A DNA stretch of 64,000 nt from positions 248,001-312,000 of the forward strand of contig NZ_WEGL01000010.1 of NCBI RefSeq assembly GCF_009604455.1, in the 5' to 3' direction. The position numbers were made by a program, and so were the translations under genes. The notes beneath the pieces were generated by a model that saw nothing but the letters and a program-made list of their open reading frames with translations, did no database searches and was not told the origin of the DNA. This document shows, one piece after another, positions 32,729 to 41,694 of the stretch. The stretch is from Streptomyces sp. RB17. GTDB lineage: Bacteria; Actinomycetota; Actinomycetes; Streptomycetales; Streptomycetaceae. Position 1 is the first letter of the stretch. Every line of letters begins with the position of its first letter.

Positions 32729-34576
32729 TCAGTCGTCTTCGTTGTCGCCGAAGTCGGGGCGGACGTCCCGGGCGGCCATGATCTCGTCGTTGGAGGTGCC
32801 GGCGGCGACCATCGGCCACACCATCGCGTCCTCGTGGACGATGAAGTCGACGACGACGGGGCGGTCGTTGATGGAGTTCGCCTCCTGGATGACCTTGTCC
32901 AGGTCCTCCGGGCGCTCGCAGCGCAGGCCCACGCAGCCCATCGCCTCGGACAGCTTCACGAAGTCCGGCACGCGCGTGCCCTTGGCCTCCGGGTTGATGT
33001 CGTCGGGGCCGCTGTGCAGCACGGTGTTGGAGTAGCGCTGGTTGTAGAACAGGGTCTGCCACTGGCGGACCATGCCGAGGGCGCCGTTGTTGATGATGGC
33101 GACCTTGATCGGGATGTTGTTCAGGGCGCAGGTGGTCAGTTCCTGATTGGTCATCTGGAAGCAGCCGTCGCCGTCGATCGCCCAGACGGTCTGGTCCGGC
33201 GCGCCGGCCTTGGCGCCCATGGCGGCCGGGACCGCGTAGCCCATGGTTCCGGCGCCGCCGGAGTTCAGCCAGGTGGCGGGCCTGTCGTACTGGATGAAGT
33301 GCGCGGCCCACATCTGGTGCTGGCCGACGCCCGCGGCGAAGATCGTGCCCTCGGGCGCGAGTTGGCCGATGCGCTCGATGACCGCCTGCGGGGAGAGCGA
33401 GCCGTCCTCGGGCTGGTCGTAGCCGAGCGGGTAGGTGTCGCGCCAGCGGTTGAGGTCGCTCCACCAGGCGGTGTAGTCGCCCTTGTGGCCCTCGCTGTGC
33501 TCCTTCTGCACGGCCTGGACCAGGTCGGCGATGACCTCGCGGGCGTCGCCGACGATCGGCACGTCGGCGGCGCGGTTCTTGCCGATCTCCGCGGGGTCGA
33601 TGTCGGCGTGGACGATCTTGGCGTACGGGGCGAAGCTGTCCAGCTTGCCGGTGACGCGGTCGTCGAAGCGGGCGCCGAGGGCGACGATCAGGTCGGCCTT
33701 CTGCAGCGCGGTGACGGCCGCGACCGCACCGTGCATGCCCGGCATTCCCACGTGCAGCGGGTGGCTGTCGGGGAACGCGCCGAGCGCCATCAGGGTGGTG
33801 GTGACGGGCGCTCCGGTGAGTTCGGCGAGGACCTTCAGTTCGGCGGTGGCGTGCGCCTTGAGGACGCCGCCGCCGACGTAGAGGACGGGCCGCCTGGCGG
33901 AGGTGATCAGCTTGGCCGCCTCGCGGATCTGCTTGGCGTGCGGCTTGGTCACCGGGCGGTAACCGGGCAGGTCCATGGTGGGCGGCCAGGTGAAGGTGGT
34001 CTTCGCCTGCAGGGCGTCCTTGGCGATGTCGACCAGGACCGGGCCCGGACGGCCGGTGGAGGCGATGTGGAACGCCTGCGCGATGACCCGCGGGATGTCC
34101 TCGGCCTTGGTGACGAGGAAGTTGTGCTTGGTGATCGGCATGGTGATGCCGACGATGTCCGCCTCCTGGAAGGCGTCCGTGCCGATCGACTTCGAGGCGA
34201 CCTGGCCGGTGATCGCGACCAGCGGGACGGAGTCCATGTGGGCGTCGGCGATCGGCGTGACCAGGTTGGTGGCGCCCGGGCCGGACGTGGCCATGCAGAC
34301 GCCGACCTTGCCGGTGGCCTGCGCGTAGCCGGTGGCCGCGTGGCCGGCGCCCTGCTCGTGGCGGACCAGCACGTGACGGACCCGCGTCGAGTCCATCAGG
34401 GGGTCGTACGCCGGCAGGATCGCGCCGCCGGGAATGCCGAATACCGTGTCAGCGCCGACCTCCTCGAGGGAGCGGATGAGGGACTGCGCACCCGTGACGT
34501 GCTCGACGGGGGCGGACTGCTGTCCTCCGGATCGGGGCCGCGGCTGCGGATGGGCCCCGGTGGCCTGCTCGGTCAT
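32729..34576 (-). CDS. ilvB: Acetolactate synthase large (catalytic) subunit
   Basis: A 615-aa thiamine-diphosphate enzyme joining two pyruvates to acetolactate, or pyruvate and 2-oxobutyrate to acetohydroxybutyrate. The catalytic glutamate lies in VRHEQGAGHAATGYAQATGK. The C-terminal ThDP/Mg motif is AIDGDGCFQMTNQELTTCAL followed by NNIPIKVAIINN, and FAD-domain elements are present. The ATG at 34576 is preferred over one at 34582, because the GAGAAGAG site is then at normal distance. A Pro/Gln/Ser-rich N-terminal extension of about 30 residues precedes the family start. An attenuator controls it from upstream. Confidence 0.95.
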   Translation of the reverse strand: MTEQATGAHPQPRPRSGGQQSAPVEHVTGAQSLIRSLEEVGADTVFGIPGGAILPAYDPLMDSTRVRHVLVRHEQGAGHAATGYAQATGKVGVCMATSGPGATNLVTPIADAHMDSVPLVAITGQVASKSIGTDAFQEADIVGITMPITKHNFLVTKAEDIPRVIAQAFHIASTGRPGPVLVDIAKDALQAKTTFTWPPTMDLPGYRPVTKPHAKQIREAAKLITSARRPVLYVGGGVLKAHATAELKVLAELTGAPVTTTLMALGAFPDSHPLHVGMPGMHGAVAAVTALQKADLIVALGARFDDRVTGKLDSFAPYAKIVHADIDPAEIGKNRAADVPIVGDAREVIADLVQAVQKEHSEGHKGDYTAWWSDLNRWRDTYPLGYDQPEDGSLSPQAVIERIGQLAPEGTIFAAGVGQHQMWAAHFIQYDRPATWLNSGGAGTMGYAVPAAMGAKAGAPDQTVWAIDGDGCFQMTNQELTTCALNNIPIKVAIINNGALGMVRQWQTLFYNQRYSNTVLHSGPDDINPEAKGTRVPDFVKLSEAMGCVGLRCERPEDLDKVIQEANSINDRPVVVDFIVHEDAMVWPMVAAGTSNDEIMAARDVRPDFGDNEDD

Positions 34577-34656
34577 CGGCATTCTCTTCTCGATGCTGAG
34601 GGTTTTTGCGAGGTTTGTGCGGAGTTCAGGCGCTGCACGAATGGCACTCGTGCAAC

Positions 34657-34690
34657 AAAAAACCCCTCGTGCCGCAAGGCAAGCGAGGGG
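34657..34690 (-). terminator. Attenuator terminator upstream of ilvB
   Basis: On the minus strand a 7-bp stem CCCCTCG/CGAGGGG (34684-34690 with 34663-34669), with an inner TGCC-TTGC-GGCA hairpin, is followed by six T residues (34657-34662). It lies between the leader peptide and ilvB, so transcription would end here unless an alternative fold forms. Confidence 0.85.
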
Positions 34691-34744
34691 AGCGCGCCGG
34701 TGTGGTCGCTGGGGTTTCCGGATCGTCCTCCGGTGGGTCCCAGC

Positions 34745-34786
34745 TCAGCCGACGCGCTGTCCAAGTACGAGAATTCGGGTGCGCAT
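34745..34786 (-). CDS. ilvB leader peptide MRTRILVLGQRVG
   Basis: A 13-codon frame encodes consecutive I-L-V-L (codons ATT, CTC, GTA, CTT, of which ATT, GTA and CTT are rare here) followed by a further valine. This is the classic content for attenuation by all three branched-chain amino acids. It is followed by GC-rich alternative stems (for example CCGG...CCGG between 34716 and 34735) and then the T-run terminator. The predicted transcription start is almost at the ATG, so the peptide is probably translated from a leaderless message. Confidence 0.85.
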   Translation of the reverse strand: MRTRILVLGQRVG

Positions 34787-34793
34787 GGCACTG

Positions 34794-34823
34794 ACCCTCC
34801 CCCCGACGCGCACCACGTGTCAA
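34794..34823 (-). promoter_or_regulatory. ilvB promoter
   Basis: A perfect -35 box TTGACA (34818-34823, minus strand) and GAGGGT (34794-34799) as a -10 box are separated by 18 bp. Transcription should start near 34787, one or two bases before the leader ATG. The -35 box overlaps the stop codon of the GGDEF-EAL gene upstream. Confidence 0.65.
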
Positions 34824-37800
34824 GTGGGTGGGACGGGAGTCTCAGAATGTGAGCGTAGGGCACCGCCGCCTCCGAAGACAGCCGTAACACCCCCTGTGTA
34901 CACCCCTGAGTGCCCCTTCGGCTCGCTCACACTCCCCGCGAACGCCGGTTCGGCCGGTGCGTGCGGCACCGGGTAGTGACCGGACCCGAGCGCCCGGCGC
35001 AGCCGGTACTCGTCCAGCGGCCCCGCGAACGCCATGCCCTGCCCGTGCGTGCAGCCCATCGCGCGCAGCGCGACGACCTGCTCCGGCAGGTCCACCCCCT
35101 CGGCCACGGACTGCAGCCCGAGATCGCCGGCGATCCGCAGCAGACCGCTGGTGATCTTGTGCAGCCGCGCGGACTCCACGACGCCCTCGACCAGACCGCG
35201 GTCCAGTTTCAGGATGTCCACCGGGAGCCTTCTGAGGGCGGTGATGGCCGCATAGCCGCTGCCGAAGCCGTCCAGTGCGATCCGCACCCCGAGCCGGCTG
35301 AGCGCGGTCAGCCGCCGCTCCAGCTCGTCCAGGGGGATCCGCGGATCGGTGTCGGACAGTTCCAGGAGCAGCGCTCCGGGCGGCAGCCCGTGCCGGGTCA
35401 GCAGCGCCTCCACGGAGCCGAGCGGCATCGAGCGGTCCAGCAGCCGCCGGGCGCTCGTACGGACGGCCACCGGTACGACGGTCCCGGTCGCGGCCCGCTC
35501 GGCCGCCTGCTCGACGGCCTCCTGCAGGATCCAGCGGTCCAGCTCGGCGGTCTTGTCGCCGTCCTCGGTGACCCGCAGGAACTCGGCCGGGGTGAACAGC
35601 ACCCCCTGCGAGGAGCGCCAGCGTGCCTGCGCCGAGACCGCCGTGATCCGGCCGCTCGCCAGGCACACCACCGGCTGGTGCAGCAGGGCGAACTCGCCGT
35701 CGTGCAGCGCGGCACGCAGCCGGGTGGCCAGCTCCGCCTTGCGTACGACGTCCTGCTGCATCTGCGGCTTGTACAGCTCGACCCGGCCCTTTCCGGCCGC
35801 TTTCGCGCGGTACATCGCGAGGTCGGCGTTGCGCAGCAACTCCCCCGCGCCGAGACCCTGCTCGGCGAAGGCGACACCGATGGAGGCGTTGACCCGCACG
35901 TCGCTGCCGTCGATGGCGTACGGCTGGGAGAGGGTCACCCTGAGGCGGTCGGCGAGCTCCAGGATGTTCCGCTCCCGGGCGGCATGCTCCCGGGTGCCGT
36001 CCCCGACGATCAGGGCCGCGAACTCGTCGCCGCCCAGCCGGGACGCGGTGTCCCCCTGCCGGACCGCGTCCTGGAGTCTGCGGGCGGCCTGGACGAGCAG
36101 CTCGTCCCCGGCCTGGTGCCCGATCGTGTCGTTGACGGCCTTGAAACCGTCCAGGTCGATGAAGAGCACGGCCGTGCCCCGCAGGGCGGCGCCCCGGTCG
36201 GTGGCGCGGCGGCCGGACAGGGCCTGCTGCACGCGCCGGGTGAACAGCGCGCGGTTGGGCAGGTCGGTCAGCGGGTCGTGCTCGGCGTTGTGCTGCAGCT
36301 GCGCCTGCAGGCGGACGCGCTCGGTCACGTCCCGGCTGTTGAAGATCAGGCCGCCGTGGTGGCGGTTGACGGTCGACTCGACGTTGAGCCAGCCGCCGTC
36401 CCCGGACCGGAAGCGGCACTCGATGCGGGTGGTGGGTTCCTCCAGGGGGCTGGAGGCGAGGAAGCGGCGCACCTCGTGCAGCACGCAGCCCAGGTCCTCC
36501 GGGTGGATGAGGCCGGCCAGCTCCGTGCCCACCAGGCCCTCGGCGGGGCGGCCGTAGACACCGGCGGCGGCCGGGGAGACGTACCGCAGGACGCCGTTGG
36601 GCGCGGCGATCATGATCACGTCGCTGGAGCCCAGCACCAGTGAGCGGAAGTGGTTCTCCTTCTGCGCCAGTTCCTGGGTCAGGGTGATGTTGTCCAGCAG
36701 CATGATGCCCTGCCGGATGACGAGCGCGAGCACGACGGCGCCCGCGGTGATCAGCACGACATGGTCGGGCCGGCGCCCGTTGAGGACGTTGTACAGGATG
36801 CCCAGGGTGCACACCGCGGCGGCGAGGTACGGCGTGAGGGCGGCGAGGGAGCCGGTGAGCGGCCGGCCGGCCGGATACCGGCTGTGATCACCTCCCGGGG
36901 CGGGCACGGACACGTGGTGGAGGCCGGTGCCGCGCAGTCCGGGCACGTGCTCGTGGACCACGCGCGTGTGCCCGTCCGGTACGTGCGCCTCCTGTGCGCC
37001 CTTGCGGCGGGGTGCGGCCCAGGGGGCGTAGGCGAGCAGCAGCGATCCCGCGAACCAGCCGGCGTCCAGCAACTGCCCGGAGTGGTAGCTGCTGTGCAGC
37101 AGCGGCGAGGTGAACAGCGCGTCGCACATCACGGTCAGCGCGAGCGCGCCGATCGCCGTGTTCACCGCGGTGCGGTTGCCCGGGGTGCGCCGGAAGTGCA
37201 GCGCGAGCACCATGCTGACCAGCGCGATGTCGAGCAGCGGGTACGCCAGCGACAGCGCGGTGTGCGCCACGCTCGGTCCGTCGAACCGGGCGGCCTGGGC
37301 GAGCGCCAGGCTCCAGGACAGCGTGAGCAGCGAGCCGCCGATCAGCCAGGCGTCCAGCGCCAGGCAGATCCAGCCGGCCTTGGTCACCGGCCGCTTGGCG
37401 ATCACCAGCAGGCCCACGATGGCCGGCGGCGCGAAGCACAGGAAGAACAGGTCGGCGTAGGAGGGGCTGGGCACCGGCCGGCCGAGGACGACCTCGTACC
37501 AGCCCCAGACCGCGTTGCCGAGGGCCGCCATCGCCGAGGAGAGGGCGAACAGCAGCCAGGCCGAGCGGAAGCGGACGCGCCGGCTGCGGGCGTACAGGAA
37601 GCACGAGACGGCCGCGGTGCCCGCCGCGGCGCTCAGCCCGAAGTCGCCCATGATCAGTGCCACTTCGTCCGTACCCCAGTCGAAGGCGGCCCCGACGGCG
37701 TAGGCCGCGCAGACCAGGGCGAGAACGAGTTGCTGCATCGTGCGCGTACGCTCACCGGCGGCCGGCCGGCGGCGCGGCGGCGCCTGCTGCGGACGCGGTG

Positions 37801-38149
37801 CGCACACCGCCGCGTCGAGGGCGGTCGTCACCGAGGGCGGCGCGCTCACCGGGGCCTCCCGGTCCGCGCCGATCCCCGGCCCCGACGGTCCCGGTGCGCT
37901 GGGTGCGCATGCCTCCTGCGACCGCTGTGCCTGCGCTGCTGATGGCTGTGATGGCAGGTGTGATGGCCGCGTCTGCGCGCGGCCGTGCGCCAGGGTCGTC
38001 GGCGGCTCCGCCGCGTCGGATCGTTCGTCCATAGGCCGTGCATCGCCCGTCGCCCCCCTCACAAATCTGAAATGTCCATCCCCGGCGCCGAACGGTAGGC
38101 GGCGCAGCCCCTGTCGGGACGATACACCAGGATCGTCACTCAGGGACAT
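34820..38149 (-). CDS. cdgF: 10-TM PAS-GGDEF-EAL c-di-GMP protein with degenerate EAL (CdgF-like)
   Basis: About 1109 aa from the ATG at 38149 (alternatives 38200 and 38032). A long disordered Pro/Ala/Ser N terminus precedes ten hydrophobic segments (about 140-500), a PAS/PAC sensor (HFRSLVLGSSDVIMIAAPNG, then RIECRFRSGDGGWL), and the diguanylate cyclase domain. GGDEF is at 706-710, with the inhibitory I-site RQGD exactly five residues before it, so cyclase activity and product inhibition look intact. In the EAL domain the signature is Ser-Ala-Gln (839-841) instead of Glu-Ala-Leu, and DDFG is DGFG, so phosphodiesterase activity is probably lost. The domain order matches S. venezuelae/S. coelicolor CdgF as I recall it; the symbol is therefore tentative. 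Confidence 0.85.
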   Translation of the reverse strand: MSLSDDPGVSSRQGLRRLPFGAGDGHFRFVRGATGDARPMDERSDAAEPPTTLAHGRAQTRPSHLPSQPSAAQAQRSQEACAPSAPGPSGPGIGADREAPVSAPPSVTTALDAAVCAPRPQQAPPRRRPAAGERTRTMQQLVLALVCAAYAVGAAFDWGTDEVALIMGDFGLSAAAGTAAVSCFLYARSRRVRFRSAWLLFALSSAMAALGNAVWGWYEVVLGRPVPSPSYADLFFLCFAPPAIVGLLVIAKRPVTKAGWICLALDAWLIGGSLLTLSWSLALAQAARFDGPSVAHTALSLAYPLLDIALVSMVLALHFRRTPGNRTAVNTAIGALALTVMCDALFTSPLLHSSYHSGQLLDAGWFAGSLLLAYAPWAAPRRKGAQEAHVPDGHTRVVHEHVPGLRGTGLHHVSVPAPGGDHSRYPAGRPLTGSLAALTPYLAAAVCTLGILYNVLNGRRPDHVVLITAGAVVLALVIRQGIMLLDNITLTQELAQKENHFRSLVLGSSDVIMIAAPNGVLRYVSPAAAGVYGRPAEGLVGTELAGLIHPEDLGCVLHEVRRFLASSPLEEPTTRIECRFRSGDGGWLNVESTVNRHHGGLIFNSRDVTERVRLQAQLQHNAEHDPLTDLPNRALFTRRVQQALSGRRATDRGAALRGTAVLFIDLDGFKAVNDTIGHQAGDELLVQAARRLQDAVRQGDTASRLGGDEFAALIVGDGTREHAARERNILELADRLRVTLSQPYAIDGSDVRVNASIGVAFAEQGLGAGELLRNADLAMYRAKAAGKGRVELYKPQMQQDVVRKAELATRLRAALHDGEFALLHQPVVCLASGRITAVSAQARWRSSQGVLFTPAEFLRVTEDGDKTAELDRWILQEAVEQAAERAATGTVVPVAVRTSARRLLDRSMPLGSVEALLTRHGLPPGALLLELSDTDPRIPLDELERRLTALSRLGVRIALDGFGSGYAAITALRRLPVDILKLDRGLVEGVVESARLHKITSGLLRIAGDLGLQSVAEGVDLPEQVVALRAMGCTHGQGMAFAGPLDEYRLRRALGSGHYPVPHAPAEPAFAGSVSEPKGHSGVYTGGVTAVFGGGGALRSHSETPVPPT

Positions 38150-38231
38150 AGCTTCTCTACGCTCCGTGACGACCAGCGGGGATACGGGTACGGGCCGCAT
38201 CCGGGGGGTTGCGGAGGGTGCAGGAAGCGGA

Positions 38232-39185
38232 TTACGCGCCTGTCGTCAGGATCACGTTCCGCAGCGGCTCGTGGTTCACGAACCGGGTCAACTGGTTGAC
38301 GAGCAGCCGCTCGGCGCGCGGCAGGAAGGCGGAGGTGGGCCCGCCCACGTGCGGGCTGATGAGCACGCCGGGGGCCTGCCAGAGCGGGTGTCCGGGCGGC
38401 AGCGGCTCGGGGTCGGTGACGTCCAGGGCCGCGGTGACACGGCCGCTCTCCAGCTCCGCGAGCAGGGCCTTCGTGTCGACGACGGGACCACGCGCGACGT
38501 TCACGAGCAGCGCCCCGTCCTTCATCCGCGCCAGGAATTCGGCGTCCACCAGGCCCCGCGTCTGCTCCGTCAAGGGCGTGGAGAGGATCACGACGTCGGC
38601 GTGTGGAAGCAAAGAAGGCAATTCGGTGAGCGGATGCACCGGACCGCGCGCCGTGGTGCGCTCAGAGCGCGCGACGCGCGCCACCCGCGCGAGCTCAAAA
38701 GGCGCGAGCCGGTCTTCGATGGCGGCGCCGATGGAGCCGTAGCCGACGATGAGGACGGACTTGTCGGCGAGCGCGGGCCGGAACCCGCCGAGCCACTCGC
38801 CGCGCTCCTGGGCCCGGACGAAGTCGGGGATGCCGCGCAGGGAGGAGAGGACCAGGGTCAGCGTCAGCTCGGCGGTGCTCGCCTCGTGCACCCCGCGCGC
38901 ATTGCACAGCCGCACGCCCGGCCGCAGGTGGTGCAGGCCCGGCTGCACATGGTCGATCCCGGCCGACAGCGTCTGTACGACCTCGACGGAGACCATCTCC
39001 GGCAGCGGGCGCACACCGATGCCGGAGGGCTTCATGTAGGGCACGACGTAGAAGCAGCAGTCGGCCGGGTCGCCGGGAAAGGGCTGGTCACCGTCCTCGC
39101 CGCCGTCCCAGAACAGGTACCGGAGCCCCTCGGGAAGCCCCTCGATCTCCTCCGGCGCGATGGGAAGCCACACGTCTGCAGTCAT
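38232..39185 (-). CDS. D-isomer-specific 2-hydroxyacid dehydrogenase
   Basis: A 317-aa NAD(P)-dependent reductase of 2-oxoacids. The Rossmann motif is VLIVGYGSIGAAIEDRLAPF. The catalytic set is the arginine in LVNVARGPVVDTKALLAELE, the glutamate in LDVTDPEPLPPGHPLW and the histidine in SPHVGGPTSAF. It differs from SerA by lacking ACT and allosteric domains, so it is more likely a glyoxylate/hydroxypyruvate-type reductase; the substrate is not readable. The ATG at 39185 stands back to back with the aldo/keto reductase. Its stop lies 82 bp from the GGDEF-EAL start, and no other feature is seen in that gap. Confidence 0.9.
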   Translation of the reverse strand: MTADVWLPIAPEEIEGLPEGLRYLFWDGGEDGDQPFPGDPADCCFYVVPYMKPSGIGVRPLPEMVSVEVVQTLSAGIDHVQPGLHHLRPGVRLCNARGVHEASTAELTLTLVLSSLRGIPDFVRAQERGEWLGGFRPALADKSVLIVGYGSIGAAIEDRLAPFELARVARVARSERTTARGPVHPLTELPSLLPHADVVILSTPLTEQTRGLVDAEFLARMKDGALLVNVARGPVVDTKALLAELESGRVTAALDVTDPEPLPPGHPLWQAPGVLISPHVGGPTSAFLPRAERLLVNQLTRFVNHEPLRNVILTTGA

Positions 39186-39273
39186 GGTTGGAGGCTATGT
39201 CAGGCGGCTGTGTCAGGTACGCGCGCGTGCAGAGGTTAGGTTGGGGGCCGGGCAGAGGGAGGTTCACGAGCAG

Positions 39274-40272
39274 GTGGAGCGCAGGACGATCGGCGCGGGG
39301 GCACTCGCGATGGGGGCCGTCGGACTCGGGTGCATGCCGATGAGCTGGGCGTACAGCGGGTCGCGGCAGCGGGGCGACGAATCGCTCAGGACCGTGCACC
39401 GGGCGCTGGACCTGGGCTCGACCCTCCTGGACACGGCGGACATGTACGGCCCGTTCACCAATGAGCTGCTGCTGGGCCGGGTGCTGAAGGATCGGCGCGC
39501 GGACGCCTTCGTGTCCACGAAGGTGGGGCTGCTGGTGGGCGAGCAGCACATCGTGGCCAACGGCCGCCCCGGGTATGTGAGGCGGGCCTGCGACGCCTCC
39601 CTGCGCCGGCTCCAGACGGACGTGATCGACCTCTACCAGCTGCACCGCGCCGACCCCGAGGTCCCCGTCGAGGAGACCTGGGGCGCGATGGCCGAGCTGG
39701 TCCGGGCCGGCAAGGTGCGGGCGCTGGGCCTGTGCGCGGTGGGCGCGCGCGGCGGCCGCCGCTCCGGGTCGGGGCTGCACGACGGCACGCTGCGCCAGCT
39801 GCAGCGGGTGCAGCAGGTGTTCCCGGTGGCCGCGGTGGAGGCGGAGCTGTCGGTGTGGTCGCCGGAGGCGCTCCGGGCGCTGCTGCCGTGGTGCGAGGCG
39901 CGGGGCGTGGGTTTCCTCGCCGCGATGCCGCTGGGCAACGGCTTTCTGACCGGCACGCTGACTCCGGGCGAGGGCTTCGAACCCGACGACGTCCGCGCCC
40001 GGCATCCCCGTTTCACGGCGGAGATGATGGCGGCCAACCAGCCGATCGTCGCGGGCCTGCGCCGCATCGCGCGCCGCCACGGCGAGCACGTCACCCCGGC
40101 CCAGGTGGCCCTGGCCTGGGTCCTGGCCCGGGGCCGCCATGTGATCGCCCTTCCCGGTACCAAGCAGGAGCGGTGGGCCGTGGAGAACGCGGCGGCGACC
40201 GGCCTGCGGCTGACCGAGGCCGACCTGGCGGAGGCGGCGGGCCTGCCGGCGGCTCAGGGGTCGTGGGACTGA
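39274..40272 (+). CDS. Aldo/keto reductase
   Basis: A 332-aa NADPH-dependent (alpha/beta)8-barrel reductase of the AKR superfamily. The start is VERRTIGAGALAMGAVGLGC. The catalytic tetrad Asp and Tyr are in LDTADMYGPFTNELLLGRVL, the Lys is in VSTKVGLL and the His in LYQLHRADPEVP. The cofactor region is ALPGTKQERWAVENAAATGL. The GTG at 39274 with GGGAGG upstream is preferred, since the frame opens further only into the divergent gene. The subgroup resembles AKR13/YajO-like enzymes. Physiological substrate unknown. Confidence 0.88.
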   Translation: MERRTIGAGALAMGAVGLGCMPMSWAYSGSRQRGDESLRTVHRALDLGSTLLDTADMYGPFTNELLLGRVLKDRRADAFVSTKVGLLVGEQHIVANGRPGYVRRACDASLRRLQTDVIDLYQLHRADPEVPVEETWGAMAELVRAGKVRALGLCAVGARGGRRSGSGLHDGTLRQLQRVQQVFPVAAVEAELSVWSPEALRALLPWCEARGVGFLAAMPLGNGFLTGTLTPGEGFEPDDVRARHPRFTAEMMAANQPIVAGLRRIARRHGEHVTPAQVALAWVLARGRHVIALPGTKQERWAVENAAATGLRLTEADLAEAAGLPAAQGSWD

Positions 40273-40324
40273 GGGGCTCCGGGAGGCGGAGACGGTGATC
40301 GGCGGATCGGTTCCGGGAACGCGC

Positions 40325-40344
40325 CCCCGGTCGGCCGACCGGGG
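40325..40344. terminator. Palindrome after the aldo/keto reductase gene
   Basis: A 20-bp perfect palindrome CCCCGGTCGGCCGACCGGGG lies 52 bp beyond the stop, in the 258-bp gap before the lipoprotein gene. It may be a terminator; without a loop it could equally be a protein-binding site. The rest of the gap shows only GC-rich filler and, near 40516, the ribosome-binding site of the next gene. Confidence 0.45.
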
Positions 40345-40530
40345 CGGCCGAGCCGCCGGGGCGGGTGGCGAGACCGCCGGCCGCCCCGTTCGTCTTCCTG
40401 ACCTGCCCGGGAGCGGCTCGGCGGGCAGGTGTGCGCGTTCGGTTCCGGCAGAGGGGGCACCCGGGCGGGGCGGGCAGTGTATGAGAAGTGGCACGTGCCG
40501 CTGGATGACCGCCTCGAAGGGACCGTGATC

Positions 40531-41694
40531 GTGCAACGACGAGCTGTGTCGGCCGTGTTGGCCGCGGCCGCCCTCCTGCTGACGGCCGGCTGCTCCTCCG
40601 ACGGGGCAGGACCCCCTGGCGCCCCCGGGGGGGCGACGGCCACGGGTACGGCACCGGGCACGGCCCCCTCCGGCCACGCCACCGAGACGGCACCGCCGGC
40701 CAAGGGCTCGGTGAAGGTGCTGCGCACCGTGACCGAGGGCCTGCGGACACCGTGGGGCCTGGCCCCGCTGCCCGGCGGCGATCTGCTGGTCTCCTCCCGT
40801 GACGACGGCACGATCATCCGGATCGACGAGAAGACGGGCCGCAAGACCGAACTGGGCACGGTCTCCGGGGTCTCCCCGGCGGGCGAGGGCGGCCTGCTGG
40901 GCATCGCCCTCTCCCCCGGCTACGCCTCGGACCACATGATCTACGCTTACTTCACCTCGGCCTCGGACAACCGCATCGTCCGCATGCTGTACGACGAGCG
41001 GAAGCCGCCCGGTGAGCAACTGGGCGCTCCGGACACGGTGTTCAAGGGCATACCCATGGGCCTGATCCACAACGGCGGCCGGATCGCGTTCGGCCCGGAC
41101 GGCATGCTGTACGCGGGCACCGGCGAGAGCGGCACGGGCGGTCTGGCCCAGGACAGGAAGTCCCTGGGCGGCAAGATCCTGCGCCTGACCCCGGAGGGCG
41201 AGGCGGCCCCAGGCAACCCGTTCCCCGGCTCCCCGGTGTATTCCTACGGCCACCGCAACGTCCAGGGCCTGGCCTGGGACGACAGACAGCGCCTGTTCGC
41301 CTCGGAGTTCGGCCAGGACACCTGGGACGAGCTGAACGCGATCAAGCCGGGCGCGAACTACGGCTGGCCGAAGGCCGAGGGCAGGTCCTCCGATCCCGCC
41401 TTCCAGAACCCGATAGCCCAGTGGCACACCGACGTCGCCTCCCCCAGCGGCATCGCCTACGTCAAGGGCGTGATCTGGATGGCGGGCCTCAGGGGTCAGC
41501 GCCTGTGGCGCATCCCGCTCAAGGGCGCGGAGGCCTCGGCGGCACCGCAGGCCTTTCTCACCGGCACGTACGGCCGGCTGCGCACGGTGGTCGCGGCGGG
41601 CGGCGACAAGGTGTGGCTGGTGACGAGCAACACGGACGGCCGCGGCCACCCGAAGAAGGGGGACGACCGGGTGCTGGAGGTGGAGGTGAGCTAG
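40531..41694 (+). CDS. Lipoprotein glucose/sorbosone (PQQ-type) dehydrogenase
   Basis: A 387-aa secreted lipoprotein. The lipobox LLLTAGCSS places the lipidated cysteine near residue 20, and a Gly/Pro/Thr linker follows. The rest is the six-bladed beta-propeller of soluble PQQ glucose dehydrogenases: LRTPWGLAPLPGGDLLVSSR, GEGGLLGIALSPGYASDHMI, NGGRIAFGPDGMLYAGTGES, YSYGHRNVQGLAWDD and KPGANYGWPKAEG. It would oxidise an aldose or similar substrate at the cell surface. The GTG at 40531 has GAAGGGA at 9 nt; another GTG at 40525 is too close to that site. Cofactor use and substrate are inferred from the family. Confidence 0.87.
   Translation: MQRRAVSAVLAAAALLLTAGCSSDGAGPPGAPGGATATGTAPGTAPSGHATETAPPAKGSVKVLRTVTEGLRTPWGLAPLPGGDLLVSSRDDGTIIRIDEKTGRKTELGTVSGVSPAGEGGLLGIALSPGYASDHMIYAYFTSASDNRIVRMLYDERKPPGEQLGAPDTVFKGIPMGLIHNGGRIAFGPDGMLYAGTGESGTGGLAQDRKSLGGKILRLTPEGEAAPGNPFPGSPVYSYGHRNVQGLAWDDRQRLFASEFGQDTWDELNAIKPGANYGWPKAEGRSSDPAFQNPIAQWHTDVASPSGIAYVKGVIWMAGLRGQRLWRIPLKGAEASAAPQAFLTGTYGRLRTVVAAGGDKVWLVTSNTDGRGHPKKGDDRVLEVEVS

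Noticed and set aside
34883..34888. TTA-like triplet in the CdgF-like gene and similar ones in gatA, ligA, LOG and ilvB genes
   Set aside because: In each case the triplet spans two codons (for example GTT ACG or GGT TAC), so it is not a leucine TTA codon in frame.
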